This document shows positions 11,178 to 22,060 of a stretch of 64,000 nt of DNA, piece by piece (positions within the stretch are counted from its first letter, which is position 1; every line of letters starts with the position of its first letter). The DNA comes from Argentina anserina. Taxonomy: Eukaryota; Streptophyta; Magnoliopsida; Rosales; Rosaceae. Under the pieces are notes generated by a model that was given only the letters and a program-made list of their open reading frames with translations, was not told the origin of the DNA and made no database searches. The translations under genes and the position numbers were made by a program. The stretch lies in assembly GCF_933775445.1 (NCBI RefSeq), contig NC_065875.1:18041555-18105554 (forward strand), written 5' to 3'.

Positions 11178-14100
11178 CGTTATCATGCACTTTGTTCTAA
11201 AATGTTTAAGCGACGAGATCACCACCAGAACAATTAACCCTAGCCCTGAAATCCTTTTTCTGGCAACCTCCTATTCTTGGCATCGTCGGAATAATAGATT
11301 AGAAATCCAACAAATTATTGTCAGCAAAGAAAAAAACAGACAATGGATCTGCCATGGGCACCCCTCCTCTTCTCCGATCGCAGAGGTCGACCCCCTGCGT
11401 TGCCCCACCGTCGTCTAAAAGACCCCCGGTCAAGATCGACCAGCGCCATTGCTCCGCATGCCTCAGCATTCCGACGTTGTTCTAACCTCGGTCTTCTTCT
11501 CCAACGTGCGTCTTGCGAGCTCCGCCATAGATGTGACCCAGTGCCCATGACAGATCCGCTTCCCAGATCGACGCTCACACGCTCATCGACCTCCTCCGGC
11601 GCCCTTGAATTCAACGCACCGCCTCAAAGTCCTCGACCCTCGTCGAATCTCCCCGACGCCTTGCACTTTCGACGTCAAACACGCGCATCCTGACGATGTC
11701 CAGGCGTGCCCCGGTTTTGCAAATCCAGACCCTAACCCAGTTCTCTCGAGCCCGACTCGGCCTACATATAGCAGCCCGACCACAGATTTGTTTTTTGGCC
11801 TACAATCCTCTGAACCCAATGGCCCTAAACTTTATTTCTTTTTCCTTTTCTTTTCATATTCCTTTATTTAATCGTTTATTTACACTTTTTAGTTTCCCTA
11901 ACTATGTTTTACGTGCTTGCATGAGAAAAGTGATTACTCGTCGTACTATGGTGATGACATTCTTGCCGAGATGTATGATACTTTTGTCATCTACATTCGA
12001 TTTCGATCATATCCTCAACAGATTTTTATGTCATCGGACGAAGATCGAAAATGAATTCATCAAGCAGTTTTTCTACATGAAGATATTTGAAGATTATCTC
12101 ATTTTAATGCGGTCTATTTGGCAGACCAACCAGTATGTTTTTCTTAAAGTTGCTGCTTTTGAACATATATATATATATATATATAAATTATCAGGCGCTA
12201 TTAGCATTTTTCATGTCTCTCTTTTCCGGCCTTTCTTATAACGCCGTTGAGACCAAAGAGGGATATGATACTCCTCGTGGTCGGTTTTTCGTGTGACAAT
12301 CATGATGGAGTCATGTTATTATTTAAAGGGAATAAAACGATTTCGTGTGGTCACTTGAGTGCACCACTGATTTGGGTGCGATCATGAAAATCATCGTTAT
12401 GCATCGATTATTTTGTGACCATATACATCATAACTCTTCTAATTCTGGTTACATACTTGACTAGTTTCGATCATTCGAAACCTATACATCCCTCGTTTCT
12501 TATGGGTGCTTCGTCATCGCGACTGTTACTTGAATTTTTTGAGTTTCTCAAACTCATGTCTATAGATGATAATCTCAATGTCTTTTTACATACTCATTTA
12601 TTTCATTTGAAATTCATACTACTCTGAAGCAACAATATTTACTGATAAAAGATCCTAAAATTCTATGGGACACACTTAACAATGATTTAATAAACGTCTT
12701 TGACGTTGTTTTACCACAGTCGACCTTGATGCATGCTTTACATCCAAGAAACACATGTCATTTTTGGCACCTCTATCTATATCTATTGAGGGAACATTTG
12801 ATGGAAACGTAACATTCTTCAATTCTCAAGTTCACAGATTTTGAACCTCAGGCTAAGGCTCCGCCCCATTTCATATGCAAGTTTTGTTTGCTATGAATAT
12901 TTGATTAGTCAATCTGTTTTGACTATGTTTTCTGATTAATATTTTTCAAGTATGACGTTGGTATTGTCATGTTTCTTACTCGATTTTAACTTAAGTCGTC
13001 TATTGGAATTAGAAGTTTATTTGTGTTGTAATAAAAATTGGTATATTCAATAAAATTTATCGTATTCATTAATACAAGATGGTCTCGTGAGAATTTTATT
13101 TGCCTTAAACCTAGCATGAATGGTCAACGTTCGCAACTCACATGGTTTTTAAATTGGCTGCTTTTGGGTTCTATGGGACCTCAATAGCATTACATTGTGA
13201 ATTTGGCACTTAATATTTCGAAAACGAACCTCAGAACGTTAAAATTGACGTCATTTTGCTCTCTTTGACCGTTTCCGGCCACTACCGGCGTTTTCAGAAC
13301 GTTTTTTAGATGTTTTTAGCCGTTTTGGCCGTCTTCCGGTCCATTTCTTACGTTTCCGGCACCATTACCCAGTTCTTGCCGACGCTCCCTGTCGGATATG
13401 AAGTCCGGCATCCTAACCGACCAAATTCCAGCCACTGGCGGCCGATTTTTCGGTCACCGGCGCCACCAGTTTTCCATCGAGTTTTCCAGCAATTCTTTGC
13501 CATTTTCTCGTTGTTTTCCAGTACATTTCCAACATTATTTGTTGAAGCGTTTTCCCGCCAAAGTTTCATTCGGTTTTAAGCATATTTTGACATTGTTTTC
13601 CGATTATCTTTCTAGTTTTCTCAAAGTCGTTTTCATAGCTCAACCAGTTTTACTATTGGCGACCACCCGCACCATTTGGATGGTTTCTTCTAACATTCGT
13701 TTCCAACATGTACGTTGAAGAATGTAGTACTATTGTCATGTGATACACTCGATGAGATTGCATTTTGTTTTAATCCCCCCTCTTACAATATTCTATGGTG
13801 TATTGTCTAGAGAAGTTCATCGTGTTGTTGACTCTCTTAATTTATTTGATAATGTTCTGCTGCGAAATCAAGTGTCTTGCTGATTGCACAACCACCCACA
13901 CTGTTCTACAGTGCATATAGTTGTTTTACGAATCTCGTGCGGAGATTGTATTTTATATCTTCGTGCCTTGCTAAGTTTTAAAGGTCATACATGCCAATAA
14001 TTTTTATCTGAATACTTATGTTGAGAATCAAGAGGAATATATTTATCAGAAATTCAAAAATTGGTTGTACGCAACCCTGCTACATGCCCCGCAGCTGCCC

Positions 14101-14290
14101 CGCAGCTGCCTTGCTCGGCTCTGCAGCCCTGCAGCCCCGCATCATACTCGATCAATGGCTAAGTTTTTAAAGTCATTTTCGGTGCCGCGCTAAATCAAGA
14201 CAAACGCTCACTAGACACCACACTACTCATCACAATTCTTTTCATAATATGATTGCTGATTTATTTCTGTCACATATCAAACAAGCTAGC
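11178..14290. other. Probable decayed retroelement interior, no clear genes
   Basis: This follows the LTR at 10957-11177. Parts are C/G-rich and low complexity (11340-11700, 13260-13560 and 14080-14140, the last with repeated CCCCGCAGCTGCC), in AT-rich surroundings. Frames of 70-180 residues are present but none shows a domain I recognise. A short (AT)n tract lies at 12164-12185. I infer leader and gag-like debris, without proof. Confidence 0.35.
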
Positions 14291-14309
14291 CAGCTAGCTA
14301 GGTTACATA

Positions 14310-14819
14310 TCATAGCAATAGTCTCACAATTGCCGCAGCCACAGCTGCAAATTTCTGAGAAGCGTTGTTTAAATCTGTCATAGGAGAACGCCCTTTAAAG
14401 CCATCCTCACATGACTTGGCCTCAATGGCGGTGTCGTCCATGCTTTGTTCTGCAAACTTAGGGTCACCTTTGGTTAAAGCTTCAACTGCAACTGGGACAT
14501 CAGCAATTAAAACTGCATTGTAGTCGCTCTTGCAAGAACTCAAGGCTTGATCTCCAGGCTTCTGCTTGAGCAAGTCATTGATTCTGTTCGCACATAGGGT
14601 TGCTTTGTTCTTGACAACATCTACCATTATGAGAGCCAAGCCTGTGACATCTGCGGTGGCGCTGCGAGGGTCGGCTTTCAGGGAAGAGACACAGAGATTC
14701 CTATCTGGTGTTTGTCTGCATGTTTGTTCAATGAGATTGGCATCACCATGGCCTATTGGAAGAAACACAGATTGGATGAGAAAGAAGAGAGCGGCTACGT
14801 ATATTGATTTGTTCTTCAT
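14310..14819 (-). CDS. Cell wall/vacuolar invertase inhibitor-like protein (PMEI domain)
   Basis: Encodes 169 residues without introns. The signal peptide is MKNKSIYVAALFFLIQ, ending around GHG. The inhibitor fold shows its four cysteines in EQTCRQTPDRNLC, LSSCKSDYNA and AKSCEDGFKG, followed by the hydrophobic last helix (VAAAIVRLLL). An upstream in-frame ATG at 14870 would add 17 residues. I prefer 14819 because the TATA motif at 14874-14879 lies only a few bases from 14870, and because the 14819 start aligns with the paralogue at 10032 and gives a proper signal peptide at once. It should act outside the plasma membrane or in the vacuole on acid invertase, or less likely on pectin methylesterase. 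It is convergent with the 10032 gene. Confidence 0.87.
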   Translation of the reverse strand: MKNKSIYVAALFFLIQSVFLPIGHGDANLIEQTCRQTPDRNLCVSSLKADPRSATADVTGLALIMVDVVKNKATLCANRINDLLKQKPGDQALSSCKSDYNAVLIADVPVAVEALTKGDPKFAEQSMDDTAIEAKSCEDGFKGRSPMTDLNNASQKFAAVAAAIVRLLL

Positions 14820-14873
14820 CTTTGCAGGATCAAAGGGTTTCAGATATGTGAAACTGAAGGCGTCAGTCATCCC

Positions 14874-14879
14874 TATATA
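14874..14879 (-). promoter_or_regulatory. TATA box of the inhibitor gene at 14819
   Basis: TATATA in the context GTATATAGGG on the minus strand, about 55 bp upstream of the ATG at 14819. It decides between the two possible start codons. Confidence 0.55.
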
Positions 14880-15554
14880 CAGGATTAGCTTAGGATGTTG
14901 TTATAAGTGCCTTGATACGTTTTGATTTTTTTCCTTTTCTTCTGACCATATCAGATATCATTGAACATGGTCAAAGAGCTGAGATTTGACCATACGTTTA
15001 ACCAAAAGGGAAATATGTTTGATTACCTAATACAATCACATCTGAACGGATTTTCTTACAATTAAGATACGTCATCTGAACGGATTTACTTTAGAGAATG
15101 TTCATATATCATTAGACCCTCCACCATTACCAAATTGATAATTAAGCACGAACCAATAGGGAGTCTAATTTATAAATTCAACTAAAACTGATCAGAACTT
15201 CAATTAACACAACCAACTTGAAAAACTATTACTTCATCATAGGTAATTGTAATGAATTAGCAGAACAAGTCTAGATGGCAAATTAATTGTAATCTATGAA
15301 AAGCTTCAAATTTGAAAGCTGCCAAAGTGATGGCCGGAAAATGTTGAATTTCATCTCTCCAAATTACAAAGTCCATGCAGTAAGTAAGATCATGTCCACA
15401 ATTAACTCAACTCATAATCATATGCCTATTTCTCTCTGTTACCTAATTTCACCAACGCCAAAAACCAAAATTATATATACAAAGACATGTACAATCTATG
15501 TCTATGCATCTTAGAAGTTAGAACCTGAGACAAAAACAAAAACGGATCAAAGAA

Positions 15555-15812
15555 TCAGAGAGTACAACCACAGAAGAGAAAGAAGAAGCAGAGCATGGCA
15601 GCCAAAGCCAAGGACTCCACCACAGTCACCAAGGTCCACAGCACATCATCAACTATCGAAAAATCGAACCAAAACCTGAAGCTCGACAAGTTCAAGTTCC
15701 AGCCCGAAGTAAAGTAGGAGAAATCAAACACTCCCCGCCACCTGAAACTTCCAGCTGACGGCAACGAGAAATCCAACTCCTCCAGCCACCGGAAAGAATA
15801 CCACGCCGCCAT
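15555..15812 (-). CDS. Small single-pass membrane protein, unnamed
   Basis: An 85-residue frame starts in a strong context (GATC ATG GCG GCG) and ends TGA at 15557-15555. The N-terminal half is aromatic and Ser-rich (MAAWYSFRWLEELDF). The C-terminal half has a long hydrophobic stretch (VLWTLVTVVESLALAAMLCF followed by FFLFCG), suggesting one membrane segment near the C-terminus. A TATA-like ATATATATAT lies at 15973-15982, about 160 bp upstream. Small plant proteins of this layout exist, but I cannot name this one, and it may be a chance frame. Confidence 0.5.
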   Translation of the reverse strand: MAAWYSFRWLEELDFSLPSAGSFRWRGVFDFSYFTSGWNLNLSSFRFWFDFSIVDDVLWTLVTVVESLALAAMLCFFFLFCGCTL

Positions 15813-16316
15813 GATCGACGATCTTCACCTTCAATTTCCTAAGCAACGCTGCTTAATATCTCCCCTAGCTTCCAACAAAGGTGGATATGTGGAATCAAAG
15901 ACAGTGGGATATGCCTTCTGGTGAGGTTTTGTAGTTAGAATTTAGAAATGTGCTGAGATATAGATTTAGGGCATATATATATCTCTGCAAGGACACGTGT
16001 TCCGGCTAAGTATGATTGACCGAGTTGCCGATCGGGTGCTAAAATAATCTACCTTCATACAGTGACACAGATTCTACACCATGATATATAGAGTCGTAAG
16101 CACATTTTTGGGGATAGGGTAAGCATCTAGTTCTTTCTCTCTTATCTTTTTTTTTCCATTTTATATCCGACCAAAATGACTAAACTCCAATGCTGGAAGT
16201 TGGTCAGAGCTGGCCAGCTGGAAGAAAGTGATGGTAAACATTTGGAGGTATATATGTAGCTAGCTAAAACAATCGAACTTGTTAGAGATTACTTGGATTG
16301 TGGTAGAAGTAAAATT

Positions 16317-17348
16317 TGTTGGAAAAATGGTTAAATAAACCATTTAAAATTAAATTTTAATTAATTAATTAAATTAAGTTAAACTTATAATTAATTAAAA
16401 CTGAACATAGATTTGAGTTCTTCATAATGAGGGCTACAAGATCATATGTTTATTTGTGTAATTTGGTTAGTTGGTGAATAATAAATTGTCACTCAAAGAT
16501 GACACTTAAAATGAGGGAAAATGTTTGTCTCACATTAGAAAAGAGAAGTGTCGGAAAAACTTTATATGAAATCCATTGTTTATGGACTGTAAACTGTGTA
16601 AGCCCCTTTATACTCTCTCGCGCACGTGCAGGGGGGTGCAAATTGTAGGTCACAAGGAAAACCCGACCTGCAGACACGAATGCAACACTGAATTAAGGGT
16701 CGGAACGTAGATTCTTTTTGAATTTTGTTTTTCCGAAAATACTTTTTAGACGTTTCAAATTTTATTGACTGTTCAAATTCTTCTTTTTGTAACAACTATA
16801 ACTGAAAACGTTATTGTGTGTTATGGAGAAGTTTGTAACATATTGAAATCATTGTTTGTAACATATGTAACTCATGTATGTTATGATCTTTTGATTTCCT
16901 ATAACAACCATTTTATTCATTGCAGATTGCAAATTCTCACTGTATAAATAGCCACAATCCTTTCATTCTAAAATCATTCCAAACACAATCAGCTTTTCCC
17001 TCTCTCAAAGTGTTCTTAGTTTTTCAATGGTGATAGAAAGAAGTACTTTTCGAGTTCGTTGAGAGTTCTAGTTAGTAGTGCAACTTCCTATAATTGTTTA
17101 GTTGTTTTATCCTGGGAGACAAGCGCCAAACATCCTTGCACTGGTAGATGAGGCGTAAACGTCTTAAGGATAGTGTGGTATCACACACGTTCCGACTAGT
17201 TCTTCAATCATCAATCGTTCGGTATTTTGGTTGAATTCATATTGAATTTCTTTCGTGTTATTCGTCATTAGATTTTAATGTTGTGTTATAATTATTTATA
17301 ATTCAATTTATTAAATTATATATGCAATATATCATTATTTTTCTAACA
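16317..17348 (+). repeat. Solo LTR of the 37.8-44.25 kb copia family
   Basis: Starts TGTTGGAAAAATGG, ends TTTTTCTAACA, and is flanked by AAATT on both sides (16312-16316, 17349-17353), a perfect 5-bp duplication. It aligns over its length, reverse-complemented, with the LTRs at 37798-38795 and 43256-44251 and is about 35 bp longer. TATA-like TATAAATAG lies near 16944. A solo LTR with an intact duplication indicates LTR-LTR recombination that removed the interior. Confidence 0.92.
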
Positions 17349-17353
17349 AAATT

Positions 17354-18575
17354 AACTACATAGGTTAAGAAAGGATGCGGTGGAACAGTTGAATGAGTTG
17401 ATGATCATTGTTTGAACTTTGAAGGGAAGGTCGATTTTGATGGCCATCATATATGGTAGCTGAGCTGACTTTTAGGTCAGCAATTTGATAATTGATCTCC
17501 ATTTTTATTTGATTATAGTTGTATGTATACTTTTCTTGCATATATAGAACATAAAATATGGTATTTGTAATGAGTTTTTACCGTGTTGGGATCTCTATTG
17601 GTTTATCTTAGGCTGGTTAGTGTCCTTTGATGATGTAGTTTGACAATGAAGTTTCACAATAATTCTTTTGAATGGACATTTGCATCTTTCTTCACCTCAA
17701 AGGAATCAGATATTTCTATATTTAGAAGTTTTTGTTTGAATTGACAACAAATCTTACATGCTTGACATGCCTAAATAAGATGAAAGCTTAATTTACATTC
17801 ATGCATGTATAATGAGGGATGCATTTTCATTATTCAAATTGATCAAATAAAAGACATTGAGAAATGAATGCCACAGTCTTTATAAATGCCAAATTTTGGT
17901 CAGCTAATACAGCATATAATATGTGTACGTAGATGTCAATTATGATTATTTATTTTGTGAGTTAGCTATACCTAATTAGACATATATATGCCTCACAGGG
18001 ACTCAAACTCACAAAGTATGTCGATGATATATTACAGAACCCACAACTTTGCTAAAATGAAATAAATTACTGTATTCTCAACAAGTGAATAAATTTTCGA
18101 TCGTAGTAGCTATTCAGATATTGACTCAACGAGTGAATGATCATTTAATAATATTCCGGGTCAACTTTCGGGTCTCAACTCGGAGCTATCAGACCCGACC
18201 CAGCCCAAACTAAAACGTAGACCCGCCACCGAGATAAAAGAAAACCCTAGGGTTAGGAACGAGAATCTCGCACGCGTCTCCCGCACGTGAGAAGCTCAAA
18301 CGAATATCAAGCGCCGCAGGAGTCCTATAAGCACAAAGATACAAACAGGAAAACAAAGACCGTCCGATCTCTCGCCACGTCACTGATCCGCGTGAACCCA
18401 GGTTTGAGCGGCTGAGATCACTAGCTTGCAGAGCTCTACTGGTAGAGCGAAACCAAGAAGCTCTCCTCTCTCTCTATCTCACTCTCTCTATAATCCAACT
18501 CCCCAATTCAGTTGGTTTTTTTCCAGAAAACAAACACCAAAATTCTCTGCAAAATTTGCGTTGAATTTGTGAGCG
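17354..18575. other. Intergenic and 5' UTR of the acidic-protein gene
   Basis: AT-rich with no convincing frame to about 18150. From about 18180 the DNA becomes GC-richer with CT-rich stretches, consistent with the promoter and 5' leader of the gene starting at 18576. No clear TATA box was identified. Confidence 0.4.
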
Positions 18576-20061
18576 ATGAAGGTCATGGAGGAAGTTGTGG
18601 AGGAAAACGAAGTGAAGCCTTTGACTGCCGAGGAATTGCTGCAGTACGAGTTCGTCTCCGAGTCCTCCGACTCTGACTCCGACGCCGGCCTCGAAGACGA
18701 GGAAGAGGGCGGCGACGAAGATGAGGACGACGGCGACGACGACGATGATGACGCTGAAGACGACGACGACGAGGATGAGGATGAGGATGAAGAGGACGAC
18801 GACGACGTTCAGGAAGTCGTTCAGTCCTCCGGTGGCCCTCCAGTTCAGTTAATTGACGACGACGAGGATGAGGAGGACGAAGAAGACGAGGAAGACGCTG
18901 AAGGAGGCGACGACGACGACGACGACGATGGCGAGGGAGATGATGATGACGACGGCGAAGGCGAGGATGAGGTAATTAGCCGTATCTTTATCTTATTGGT
19001 TAAAGTAGCTTTCAGTACTTTTCTTGTTCAAAACTTTCAGATCTGGTACTATTTTTTTGTTCTATGGAACGTTTGATCTTATGTCACTGCTACTTGATCT
19101 GAAAATTCAATAGAGAAAAAAATTAACTGTTTCTGCATAAAGGTGAATTTGTTTCTGCTTCTGTAATCATGGATTGCAGCTTGTCAAAATTTTCCAGATC
19201 TGTTTTGTAGGGATTGGCTATTAGTTTTACAAAGATCTTCATATAGTTGTTATGAATAATCTATGATTGAGATACTGTTTATAGCTAGGATTATTTGTAG
19301 AGGTGGTTGTACTGAGCAGATCTGAATATAATTGGAGCTTTAGGGTACTTATATTACTGTTTTTTTACTGTGGCTTCAGATCTAATATATGACAAATAGT
19401 TTTTGCTTTTCAATTTCCACTTCTGGATTTTTCTCATGTCTCTGGCTCAACTTCAAAACCCAACTCTGTTGAGATTGTTCTTGTTATATTTCCTGCTTTA
19501 TTTTAAAGTGACTAAAGCTGGTTACTACTTTTCTGTAAAATTTTGTCAGTTAGTTCACTGGTGCTTCTTTTGGTTCATTTGAAAAATTGGGGAAGATGTT
19601 CAAATTTCTTCAATTTGCAGCTTTTTAAATTTCTTCAATATTCTTTTCGAAAAACAAACAATTGCCCCTTTATGTCTTGGTGTTTTTATTTGAATTGATT
19701 GAATGGTAGTTTCTCCTCATACCGCATTTGAAGGCCCTTGTTCGATTGTTGTTTTGTTATGTATGATTATATGTTATTGAATCGGTGACTGACATCCTGA
19801 AATCTACAGGATGACGTTGGGACTGAATACCTTGTTAGGCCAGTAGCCCGCGCCGAGGAGGAGGAAGATGCAAGTGATTTTGAGCCTGAGGAGAATGGAG
19901 AAGATGAAGATGTGGAGGAAGAAGAGGATGACGACGAAGATGATACTGGTGGGAAGGTTGAGGCTCCGCCAAAGAGAAAGAGATCAGACAAGGACGATTC
20001 AGATGACGACGACGATGATGATGATGGTGGAGAGGATGATGTGAGACCCTCCAAGCGATAG
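18576..20061 (+). CDS. Highly acidic Asp/Glu-rich nuclear protein, two exons
   Basis: Exon 1 is 18576-18971 (ends GATGAG before GTAATT) and exon 2 is 19810-20061 (after CTACAG), joined in phase 0, giving 215 residues. The N-terminus is ordered and conserved-looking (MKVMEEVVEENEVKPLTAEE, then LLQYEFVSES). Most of the rest is runs of D and E broken by a short VVQSSGGPPVQLID segment. Exon 2 has TEYLVRPVARAEEE and a basic PPKRKRS that could be a nuclear localisation signal, and it ends RPSKR. Such proteins are seen in many plants and resemble acidic chromatin or nucleolar chaperone tails, but no enzyme or chaperone domain is visible. The function is not established from sequence. Confidence 0.8.
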
Positions 20062-20121
20062 GGCTGGGTCCCTATATCTTGTTCTTTGGTTTGAGAACTG
20101 ACTGACCATTAACAACTAGGT

Positions 20122-20122
<1 letters not shown>

Positions 20123-20163
<41 letters not shown>
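20123..20163. repeat. (TC)n microsatellite in a 3' UTR
   Basis: About 40 bp of uninterrupted TC dinucleotides with minor impurity at the end, 60 bp after the stop codon of the acidic-protein gene. Confidence 0.9.
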
Positions 20164-20169
<6 letters not shown>

Positions 20170-22060
20170 ATCTATCATCTCTACTCTCTTGAAAAAAAAC
20201 TCATGATCTGATCGTCTTGTTTGTAGAAAGAAGGATTAGGATGTGTTTCCTATATTCTGTGCTGGTTCTTTTTTGCTGTATCATCCAAGTCATGGCGCAG
20301 TGTAGTTTTAGGTTTATAAGAAGTTTCCGCATCTGTTAATGCTTTAGTGTTATGTTAATGTGGAGGATTCGAAAGAGTCTGGTGACATAGGATTTATGTA
20401 AGGGTTTAAAGAACTTGGACGAACTTCTTAGCTTTTAATACTCTGCTCATCATCTATTAGGTTGATTACAGCTTTCTGTGGTATGTCCTTTTTTGCTCCC
20501 TTCATCTTTGGTTGGCAGTTCAATGAATCCTTCAATGGAGGGGGATCATCAATACCCTGCTGCCCATCAACTCATTTTTTTTCCTTTTCCATTAAATTTT
20601 TTGTGTTGGATGCATTGATGCATTATGGATTTATGGGTGTTTAAAACTCGAATACAAAAGTTAATTTGCCAGGTTTATTTTTACCTGTTTGGTAATATAC
20701 CACTTGGGATCTATTTGGTATTTTACCACTAATGAAAATGTTGTGTGGAATGCAAGCTCCCATCACTGTGGTCCATCAAGGGGCCAGCATATATGACTAG
20801 AATAAAATAGAAAACAAAATGAAAATAAACAAATGACTGGCCCTAAATGGTGAGGCAAGACTAGCGAGGTGAATAAACAATTGTGTAGATAAAAGATGGT
20901 GGATCGGTTCGATTACGACTTATTTGTTCTCCATTTTTCAGTGTCGGTCGCTTTATTTTGTTAAAGACGGCTAATTTTGATTTTTAAGAAATAACTCATG
21001 GTTTACGCAAATATGATGTATCAGATGACGATCTAGCGGGAAAGGGTCGCTTGGTGACGGCGTCGTTTCCTTCTCCCGCCCCCAGGTGAGTGATAAAATT
21101 GAATTTACTGTTACTTGTTACTTTTTACTTTACTGATCTTTACTGTGGTTGCTCTGAGCAGATAGATGCGTGAGCAGTCTGAGCACCGACTGGGAGTTCT
21201 AGATTACCATTATACCCTTTCGTCCAAGTGCAAGCGATTTGGGTCATTTGGCGGAAGCTATGAGAATAGTGCATCTGCCGGCGTTGCTCATTCGAAACCA
21301 AAATAATAAGATAGTTTCTGTGCGCCAGTATGCACGTGGCTTCTCCACACAAGCACTATGAATTTCGATACCATTCTTCCTTAGAAAACAAGGAAAACTA
21401 ATTAAGGAAGAAAGTTGTGCAACAATACATCCTTGGTAATTGACTTTAGGTCAAGGGATGAAAGAGTGGTTTAAAATGGTTAAACTTGTGACTGTATTGT
21501 TTTGGTTTAAAACCATTTTAGCTGCAATGTTAGTTTTGGACTTTTCATTGAGCTTACCTTCAATTGTTTTTGGCAAAAAGTGGAAAAATGAAAACTTAAA
21601 CTATGACAACAACGTATGTATAAGGAATAACTAAGATCTATCTAATTAAATCCATAAAACATTTTGTCGTTTCACACATATAAGATGGTTATAAAAAAGT
21701 AGAAAAAACTAACGAAGGTTAGTGATATAATTTTATAAATTACTTGCCGGTGGGTGATTTAATCTAGCAAATTACACGTACTTAAGGAAAGAGAAGTTAC
21801 ACATTTACAATTATTTGCATATTTTCATGATCATATAGTTGTCACTCATTAACTCACCGTCTCCCTCTCTCTCTCTCTCTCTCTCAATCCCTCACTCTGC
21901 AAAACGCGCTCACATCTTCTTCACCAATCAAAATCCCCTACGCTCTACTTTCCCACACATTCCCTAATAATCTCGATTTAGATTCTCAGCCGAATCCGAG
22001 ATCTGTGAAATGCTCGCCCTTTGATCTCCGCCACTGATATTCTCTACTTCGCCAACAAAA
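20164..22060. other. Intergenic
   Basis: 3' UTR-like sequence followed by AT-rich DNA without a recognised gene. A (TC)n tract at about 21861-21886 sits in the probable promoter or 5' UTR of the RWA gene. Confidence 0.4.

Noticed and set aside
11343..11871. Overlapping frames of 88-181 residues
   Set aside because: C/G-rich, low complexity, open in several frames on both strands, in likely retroelement leader. No motif recognised.
18418..18452. tRNA-like GCAGAGCTCTACTGGTAGAGC
   Set aside because: A D-arm-like stem is suggested, but there is no B box (GGTTCGAAxCC) nearby and no acceptor stem can be drawn. It is in the 5' region of a protein gene.
19767..20054. Serine-rich minus-strand frame of 95 residues
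   Set aside because: The Ser runs are the complement of Asp/Glu codon runs in exon 2 of the acidic-protein gene.
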